DNA of 64,000 nt from contig CP136066.1 of assembly GCA_032622095.1 (NCBI GenBank), positions 199,124,064 through 199,188,063 of the forward strand, written 5' to 3'. Position 1 is the first letter of the stretch; the number at the start of each line of letters is the position of its first letter. Both the position numbers and the translations under genes were made by a program. Shown here piece after piece: positions 56,724 through 64,000 of this stretch. This DNA is from Siphonodentalium dalli. Its lineage: Eukaryota > Mollusca > Scaphopoda > Gadilida > Siphonodentaliidae. The notes beneath the pieces are model-generated. The model was not told where the DNA came from. It saw only the letters and a list, made by a program, of their open reading frames with translations, and did not search any database.

Positions 56724-58207
56724 CTGTAAGGTGATGTGACCATAATGATACACGAACATACACCACACATACACGAGAGTCAGGAATCCGTCATTCAGAC
56801 TCGAACGTATTACGTAGTCGTTTCATCCCATGATAACGTTGGCGAACAGTGTTGAACATGTCATATATAAACAACATCATTGTAGATCGAGATTCGAATT
56901 TATTCAAACTTTTGAGACTGAAGCGGCCATTAATTGGAACATTTTCAATCATAGCGAGGTGTTCGCTTTGGATTTTAGAGCATTGTGAGGTCCGAATTTG
57001 TTGGTACAAATGAATTTACCCGGAGTTGAAAGTGTGAGCCATCAATGTAGGGTGCATTTTCCTAAACGGAACAAGCAGTTGATGCATGTTAGCTGTTTTC
57101 AAATGCCCATATCTTTAGCATATCCAGTGAATCTTCAAAACAAAATTCGCACACAGGGCAGGATGGTTGGATGATCCGGTGATATGACGAACACACCCCC
57201 GTGTACGTGGTACGGCCAAAGCGGAGGATACGGCCAAAGCCGAGGAAATGGGAAAGTCATTTTCACGTATATGATATGGGGATATGTTTGTTTCTCATTG
57301 TAAAACATACATCGAGCATCGTATGTGGACATGTATGACCACACGAAGCAGAAGTATTTATCCACCAGTTGTCAATCAGTTTTCCCAGATCAGACCATTA
57401 ATTGTTTTTTGGCGAATTTTTTCAATGGTGTTTTTGCTTTTGCTCACTCAAATTTTCGAGAACATCCATTCACTAGTATAGTTCCTGGACTTCCACGCTT
57501 CCAATCAAATGCCGGTATATAGTTGAATCTGTCAATGAAGCATAGGATTTGACAGAATGTTAAAAATCCATGTCGTTCTCAATATCCGCGCGATATGAAG
57601 GGACCACTGTCGGTCCAGAAAGATCCGAAAGGCACAGATGAAGATCCGACCAAACGCCAAGTTTCTGTGCAGTAAATATGCGTATTACTTAAGGAGTTCT
57701 GATGAGTTTTCGAGTGTTTATGTGTATCTGAGACTGATCAATTGGACTGCGAATGACATCGGAAATATGAATCCATAAGATATTCGAAATACTGTGTGCA
57801 TATATATTATGAATATGTTTCAATTGAAATTATTTGAACATCCATCTCAGCATTCAGATTTGCGATCTCAAGAACGTGAATGAATGATAACGCGATGCCT
57901 TGATCACACGCACGTGAATGCTGCCGTTCGCATGCATGCAGCTAATCGGATATTCGTTTAGTATTAACATGCTTGGAGTGTGTATATAGACCACACATGC
58001 CGCACGACACGGCGTATCAACGATTTGTTATAATCATGTTTATTGTACAGACTCTATGACTCGTTCTCACTCGAGTAGACCGTTACGCGACAATGAAACC
58101 AAAAGAATATACTTATATCGTATTGCTCCAAATTATGCAATTGTAGCCTAGTGTGTTCGCGGATAGAGCACGTATAAATATTTATCTTTGGTCTTGCTCT
58201 CTCTCGC

Positions 58208-58258
<51 letters not shown>

Positions 58259-58950
58259 ACATACTATTCCTAACACTATATTCTTCCTGTTTCCATCCCT
58301 ATACTCAAAATTTATTATATATCTCTACTTCTCCTAAACCATTATTTCAACCCCTTCCCGTCTGATCGATACCCCTCCCTCACTTATTGAGGAAGGGACA
58401 TGTCGCCAAAGAGGAGAAGACTTCATATAAGCCCTCGGGCTCGTTGTCTGATCCTCATTTCCAAAATTAACTTTTATATGTTGTATATTTATGTCATCTG
58501 TGTATTATGTCAATTATTTGATTTGGAAATAAAATATGTTTACACTAACCGTTTTACAACGCAAGCAACAACTAACATATATTTAAAGTAAAGACAGTTC
58601 GGTAACCGAACCCCATTGGATAACTCACAGTGGTCGAAAACGTTGCTTGTGATATTATAAATCCGACCTCGAATGTCTGGAATAAATAACGCCGATACGT
58701 ATGAATAATGCACAAAAGAAGAGAAGATTAGTGTGCTCTTTGATAATCCATGATCAACACAAAAGTCAGTTGAAATGTCATGATAAATATTAGCTGGAGA
58801 CTATGGCGTATTGATTGGTATTCATCCGTTTGTAAGACTGACCACATATTTAATTGGTAAGAGAAACTCATCACTGATTGTAAATTTCTAAATTGTAAAT
58901 TGAATTGTACAATACTGGATATAGATGCGAATTGATCTGATCATTCTCAC
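56724..58950. other. Phosphatase intron with LINE-like 3' end
   Basis: No exon seen. The part from about 58370 (GGACATGTCGCCAAAGAGGA ... AAATAAAATATG near 58527) resembles the 3' end of a non-LTR retrotransposon, although no coding sequence accompanies it. Confidence 0.4.
58195..58256. repeat. (TC)n microsatellite
   Basis: About 23 uninterrupted TC units after an imperfect start (TCTCTCTCGCTCGTTC). Confidence 0.95.
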
Positions 58951-59059
58951 CTCCTAAGTAACAGGAAAATAGTGGCGAATGTTACTATGGCTACAACCAC
59001 AACACACACAATCACTACAGCGATCACAACTCTATCATCACCATCGGGTTCCCTAGGCA
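58951..59059 (-). CDS. Receptor pseudophosphatase, transmembrane exon
   Basis: A 109-bp exon, acceptor GTCATTTCAG, donor GTGAGA, phase 1 in and phase 2 out. It reads PREPDGDDR, then the hydrophobic run VVIAVVIVCVVVVAIVTFAT, then IFLLLR. About 25 uncharged residues are framed by acidic (outside) and basic (inside) ends, so it is a single-pass type I membrane anchor. Following the minus strand, it separates the EGF-bearing ectodomain (62.3-63.2 kb) from the phosphatase exons (55.2-39.2 kb). Confidence 0.9.
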
Positions 59060-59394
59060 CTGAAATGACACATATCACATGTTGAACGCATAAACCAAAC
59101 AATACTTGACAAAACTACAAATAATCAAGAAAATTTGATACCGAGAATTATTGCTGAAAATAAATATGACCTATATAGCATCGAACAAAATATCAGCAAG
59201 AAATATGTCACAGTAATTAAGTATCATCAGTAATTAAGTAACATGTGTTGTACGAATTTGTAATATTCATGTGATAACGAGAAGACTGACACATGTGGAG
59301 TCAAGGTCTCGGCTTAAAATTTAATACATGACAATTGCTTAACCAAGTACACCCACCGCTAACACTTTTAATGTGTTTCAGAAAATATTACAAC

Positions 59395-60150
59395 AAGTAA
59401 AACAGTAATAGAATGCATTCCTTCATCCAATGCAGACATGTACTCAAATTGATGGTAAAACAATGGAATTCGCTTCCAGACGAAACGAGGAAACTTGAAA
59501 CAACAAATCAGCTCGTGTCAAATATATGCGAGAAAATATATGTTATTAAACCACCGGAATGGTTTAATGTGGGATATCGAAAATCCAATATATTTCATTG
59601 TAGACTGCGAAATAATTGTAGTAACCTAAATTTTGATAAATTTCATAATTATAATCACCAATCCCCTATTTGTTCTTGTGGATACCAAGAAGAAACAGCA
59701 TTTCATTTCATTTTCATGTGTCCTCTGTACTTGTTACAGAGACAAATCATGCTTGATCGTTTTGATTGCCTTGGTATAAGAGTCTTAAAAACAGAAAAAG
59801 TACTTTTCGGGGACCCAAACACTTCCTATGAAATTAATACTGAATTATTCAAGTAGTACAGTCATACATCAATGCTACCAAGAGATTCGAAGAATTACCT
59901 TTATATGTACATTAAAACCTCTAATGGAGCTCTTACAAATCAGATGGATATATGATAGAGAGTCCCTTCCTGTCGCCAGTTGATCACGGATGACGATTTT
60001 TCTCCGAATTCCTTTGCTTTGATTGTATTTGTATTGTGCTGTAAATGTTATCTTCTGTATGTATTTCTATCATTTGTAAGAGAGGAGCAACTGTAAGTTT
60101 TGTAACTTGTGCTTGGTCCCTTAAGCTGAGTTTAGCTTAATAAATAATGT
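59395..60150 (+). pseudogene. LINE ORF2 C-terminal fragment and 3' end
   Basis: A 147-codon frame (59413-59856) with VKQWNSLPDETRKLETTNQL, then HCRLRNNCSNLNFDKFHNYN and a zinc-knuckle-like end SPICSCGYQEETAFHFIFMC. The WN.LP block followed by C.C...ET..HF...C is the terminal part of many non-LTR reverse transcriptases. It starts abruptly (5' truncation) and ends with a TAATAAATAATG-type polyadenylation region near 60138. Inserted in the intron between the EGF and transmembrane exons, antisense to the gene. Confidence 0.8.
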
Positions 60151-62306
60151 TTAAAGTAAGAAAGACGTCACACCAATTAGCAGCCTGATCAGGATCGATA
60201 CTAAAATCACATGCGACGCCTTTAGCCGCTACTGGAGTGACGAGAAATATAATTATACATGTTTTACAGGGGAATCCAGGATACAGGGTTGATATTTGTG
60301 TTTTTGTGTTTTAGTTTTGTGACCCACTACCCCGGAAACGCAAGTTGATTTTCCTTTTCGATCTCGGACACATACCCTTCCCATACAAGTTTGTTCCAAA
60401 GGAAATTGGGGACCTACCCCCCAAAGATCGATGAACAGCAGTGAACATATCATGATAAGGCAGACAGAGGGTGTGAATTGTTTTAAATAACCACCCGGAT
60501 GAACATCCAATCAGGTAATCTCAATGAAAAGCACCAGAAATCTCAGAAAATCCCAAAACACTCGTTAACTAAACTGTCGAATAAGGTTCGAGATCCATAG
60601 CCACATAGGTTATAAGACAAAGATGTTAATGCACAGCAGTATATCATCTCACATTCGTTGTTATTAGCCCCGGTTAAATGATCACCCTGTCTCTGTATTA
60701 ATTATATAATGTTCCATCTGCAGTCTGTTCCATTAACCATTAACAAGTGATTAAGTAACACACTGATCAAATCCATGTATTCTTTGCAAATGGCAGAAAT
60801 ACAGGAGATGGTAACAGGCCGGCTGCTCCACAACACCCCATAACTACACTACGTACTACCATTATATACGCCTTAACTATGCAGCCTATTTAACCACCCC
60901 AGAACATGCCTTATGCACCGTATCTACTAGTATATATGTTCCTGCTTTACGTCAGTGTGGTATACGTGAGACACATACTTGAGATATTACAAATGATATA
61001 CAGTGTAGGCAAACATATAGGGACGGTGCATAAGGGCAGTGCGGGTTTGGGGGAGGGGGCATTATCGGTACCGGTGTTATTGTAGGGAGGTTTCGGTACC
61101 GGTGTTATTCGTAGGGAGGTTTCGGTACCGGTGTTATTGTAGGGAGGTTTCGGTACCGGTGTTATTCGTAGAGAGGTTTCGCAAAAGCGATGTATATAAT
61201 TACGGCGACGGTTAGGGTTTTATGCAGTCAAATAATGCGCACTATCTAACCGCGGCCGCTGTGTCCTATCCATGCGACGGTTAGATAATTAATTTCTTCG
61301 GTGTGTACAAACAATTCCACCTAAAGATACACAACTCTCGGTCTAGTAGTATTGTTGTATCACACAATCACAATATATTAGGCTTCGGACGACTATTATA
61401 CATGTACATGTATCCCCAATTGGCCGATTGAATATACATGGAGAGTATTATTGTTACAACCAGGTGTCCTCAAAATCTTAGTCTACAAACCATATCGATT
61501 TATACATATATATGTAAAACCAAATTGTCGTCATTTAACATTGCGAATTAATTTATTTATGATGTTCATGTTTTGATCCCAATACAAATATTTAACAAAA
61601 ACGAACAAAACAACAAACGTCTATTCCAACCACGTCGACTGTACCATTTAAAAATGATAACGTCTGAAGTACGCGCAGTTGTAAATATATAAATACTATT
61701 TAATCGCGATAAACAAAAATGACAATCACTCCGACAAGGTGAGCCACTACTTATAATCCATGAAATAATAATGACGTTTTGTGATGCCATTTGGACATAA
61801 AAGTTATGAGAATAATGTAACAATTTGATCAAGAGCATTCTCCTTCCCACCGAATGTCCACACCACATGGTTTCTTAACACTTTAACCTGGGCAACGCCG
61901 GGTAACCATGATAGTATACTAATGTATTACTATTTATGCTTCACAATTAGTTGTTGAAGGATTTATGCTTTATTTGCAGATCCAATATACATAATAAATG
62001 AGTATTGAGAAATAAAACTGCAGGTTACTGTACCAGCTATACATGTAAATAGAGGAAATGTATATGTACACAACATACATCAACCAGCTGTCAACAGTCG
62101 GGTTGACATGCAGCATTACAAGTAAGTAAAGTGGCGGTACATCAAAATCAAAATATTCATTATCATCGGCATCATAATTATACTATACACCATCATCCCA
62201 TCAGCATCATCATCATCTTCGTCGCCACAGTTGCCGACATCATTATTATTTACGTCCCCAACCTCATCAGCGTCATTGCGTGCTCCACTATATAACTTAT
62301 GCTCAC
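60151..62306. other. Phosphatase intron
   Basis: Further EGF exons could be expected here but none with paired splice sites was seen. Apart from the tandem array at 61065-61180 I recognise nothing. Confidence 0.4.
61065..61180. repeat. 28/29-bp tandem repeat, 4 copies
   Basis: Unit TCGGTACCGGTGTTATT(C)G with TAGGGAGGTT; starts at 61065, 61093, 61122 and 61150. Units alternate 28 and 29 bp. Each contains the palindrome CGGTACCG. Confidence 0.9.
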
Positions 62307-62447
62307 CTGGGACGCACTTAGTTTTTCCCGGGGTGGACATATAGTTGTCGTTACATTGGCACTGCATGTCGCGTCCGTTTGCTCGGCATGTTGAACCAGA
62401 CGGGCATTGACTGTCACTTACGCAATTTCCGGTCACCTCCAATGAGT
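62307..62447 (-). CDS. Receptor pseudophosphatase, EGF-like exon
   Basis: A 141-bp exon, acceptor AAATTATAG, donor GTGAGC, phase 1 on both sides, the classic symmetric EGF exon. It reads SLEVTGNCVSDSQCPSGSTC then RANGRDMQCQCNDNYMSTPG and KTKCVP. The six-cysteine order C.....C....C.......C.C........C fits an EGF-like module, typical of invertebrate multi-EGF receptors. It is extracellular and disulfide-bonded. Confidence 0.9.
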
Positions 62448-62885
62448 CTATAATTTCGAAAGCAGAAAATGTATGTTAGATATCAGCATGTATGCACCAC
62501 TCACACCTGACTGTTGTTGCTTATACAACATTCGGTAACATGGACTGCAGCTGACATTTCGACGAATGTAATAATTCGTTGCAGGCGTCGACGAACGTAT
62601 GTCACTGCAACCCGCTAAATAGAGGCACTATGCGCACGTGGTGATTTCAAGCATGGAGTAGAGTGGGTTCACATGGACTCAAGTTGCAGAACTTATCAGA
62701 GTCCCTCTCCCCTGCAACAAGCGTTCATCTGATAATGGCGGTTAGATAAAGCATATAGGATCGTGTCCGCTAATATATATTGGCCAAAAATGTTGATCGT
62801 TGGGAGGGAACCTAGGGAACAGGTAAAACATTCATCACACTTATTAAAAGGAAGTTTGATCCAGACGCCATGAAACCTCACTTAC

Positions 62886-62937
62886 TATATGCTCCAACCA
62901 CAGACCAATATATAGACCCCAGCTGTGTAGTCGAAAT
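62886..62937 (-). CDS. Receptor pseudophosphatase, ectodomain exon
   Basis: A 52-bp exon, acceptor AAGCATTCAG, donor GTAAGT, phase 0 in and phase 1 out. It reads ISTTQLGSIYWSVVGAY; the last A joins AC of the EGF exon as Asn. The domain is not recognised; alternation of polar and hydrophobic residues suggests beta strands. Confidence 0.6.
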
Positions 62938-63051
62938 CTGAATGCTTCCCGGACTAAGAAATTCCAGACGTTTAAAAAAACACATCGTATTAACATACAT
63001 AATACGTGTAAAGCAATAGGCTATACAACAAAATGAAGACATTTGACCTAC

Positions 63052-63166
63052 CGAATTGAAGACGGTTACCACGATAGGTACAGAGTCTGTTGGAATATAC
63101 AGTATATATGGTGTGTTTTCTCCAGTATTATACCTGTATGAAACCGACATGGTTGAAAACGGTGCT
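63052..63166 (-). CDS. Receptor pseudophosphatase, ectodomain exon (first seen)
   Basis: A 115-bp exon, acceptor GATTTTTCCAG, donor GTAGGT, phase 2 in and phase 0 out. It reads APFSTMSVSYRYNTGENTPY then ILYIPTDSVPIVVTVFNS. It has no cysteine and a beta-rich pattern; domain not recognised. Phase 2 entry shows at least one more exon upstream, beyond or near the window edge. Confidence 0.6.
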
Positions 63167-64000
63167 CTGGAAAAATCATTTTCCAAACAGTTATGCATAT
63201 ACAGCGTTTCTAAAACATCAACACTAAGAAGAACGTGCATAAATAGTCAAACAATGTTCTGATGTTCACTGTTGATAAATTTAGTTCTCCAATAACGAAC
63301 TTTCGTGTGTTGAAATTATTAGTATGTAAACACAACTGTTACACTGATTTGTCAACAATAATTGGTAATCGTGAAGTAAGTTCAAATAGTTTGATCATAG
63401 CCTTTCTGAATGTTTGTCCAATGCATTAAAGACACGGCTGGCCTTGGCGGTGGGTATCCTGTGAAAATATCTCCACCCGTCAAAAACCGCCACAAACAGA
63501 AAGAACATCAAAAATGTCGATAGACTTTGTCCGTATACAAATAAGGAAAATCGCATAAACAGTATGTTATGGTCATATGTTTGACCATTGTTATGTAAAC
63601 AAAAGCATAAAAAGTTACTTTTCTGGTGTTTGTTTATATTATGATGGTAAACATAAAGAGCGTTCTTTGTTGGTGAATACCTGATATGGAACTAATAAAG
63701 AGCGTTTATGCCATTTGTGTGTGATTAACCAGTAGCATTGTGCTGTCCTCTGTAACACAATCAGGCTCTTGCTTAGGTAAAATATAATAGGTATTTATGA
63801 TAACATGCTGTTTACGCGATGGTCATGGTATATATGAACGAAACTGTATGCGTTTTAATGTTTTTCTGCATCGGTGATTGGAACAAATATGAATATTTTC
63901 GATAATTAAGGCCGCACGTGCTTTTAACGTCACACAATGTTTAAGAACAAGTTTTGATCATACTTTGGTATTATATTTGACTAATTTTACTTTTATCGAT
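63167..64000. other. Upstream intron or intergenic edge
   Basis: Nothing recognised; the 5' exons and promoter of the receptor gene are not visible in the window. Confidence 0.4.

Overview
The window is eukaryotic, almost certainly from an invertebrate animal. It is AT-rich, its genes are short exons bounded by GT/AG splice sites inside long introns, and it is full of inverted-repeat DNA elements plus a Penelope-like retroelement, a tRNA-derived SINE and LINE remnants. The domain repertoire (EGF-bearing receptor tyrosine phosphatase, D8C domain, cytosolic-type sulfotransferase) fits a lophotrochozoan such as a mollusc, but the sequence alone does not fix the species. Most open reading frames in the window are chance frames across repeats; the real genes had to be read as exon chains with matching intron phases.

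Layout. 0-18.9 kb: mostly intergenic or intronic DNA packed with hairpins, inverted-repeat elements and small tandem arrays, with one clear exon of a D8C-domain (uromodulin-like) protein on the minus strand (10518-10727). 19.0-28.6 kb: a large imperfect palindrome. Its arms (18996-22841 and 24249-28645) each hold the last exon and last-intron DNA of a receptor phosphatase plus the 3' end of a Penelope-like element (PLE). The palindrome centre is the rest of that PLE, with reverse transcriptase and GIY-YIG domains. 30.1-37.4 kb: the 3' part of a sulfotransferase gene on the plus strand (four exons), carrying an in-frame stop in its penultimate exon. 35.7-36.8 kb: two twin double-hairpin elements in opposite orientation. 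37.7-43.3 kb: a third copy of the phosphatase 3' region, in the orientation of the left arm. It is the one physically connected to the rest of the gene, and its last intron is swollen by a 31-copy, 57/61-bp minisatellite.

39.2-63.2 kb: a minus-strand receptor-type protein tyrosine phosphatase gene. I could assemble fourteen exons: two ectodomain exons, an EGF-like exon, a transmembrane exon, three juxtamembrane exons, six phosphatase-domain exons and the C-terminal exon. The visible intron phases agree except where two short exons (KNRY segment and WPD start) were not found. The signature loop reads FT-I-DGIGATG where active enzymes have HCSAGVGRTG, so both the catalytic Cys and the P-loop Arg are missing: the product should be a pseudophosphatase receptor. 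The sulfotransferase and phosphatase genes converge tail to tail at about 37.4-39.2 kb.

The main biology here is structural: the 3' end of a receptor gene was copied twice, once as an inverted pair organised around a PLE, and a single-copy intronic 60-mer became a satellite in only one of the copies. All exon calls are by eye from splice sites, phase and family motifs; no database or transcript evidence was available.
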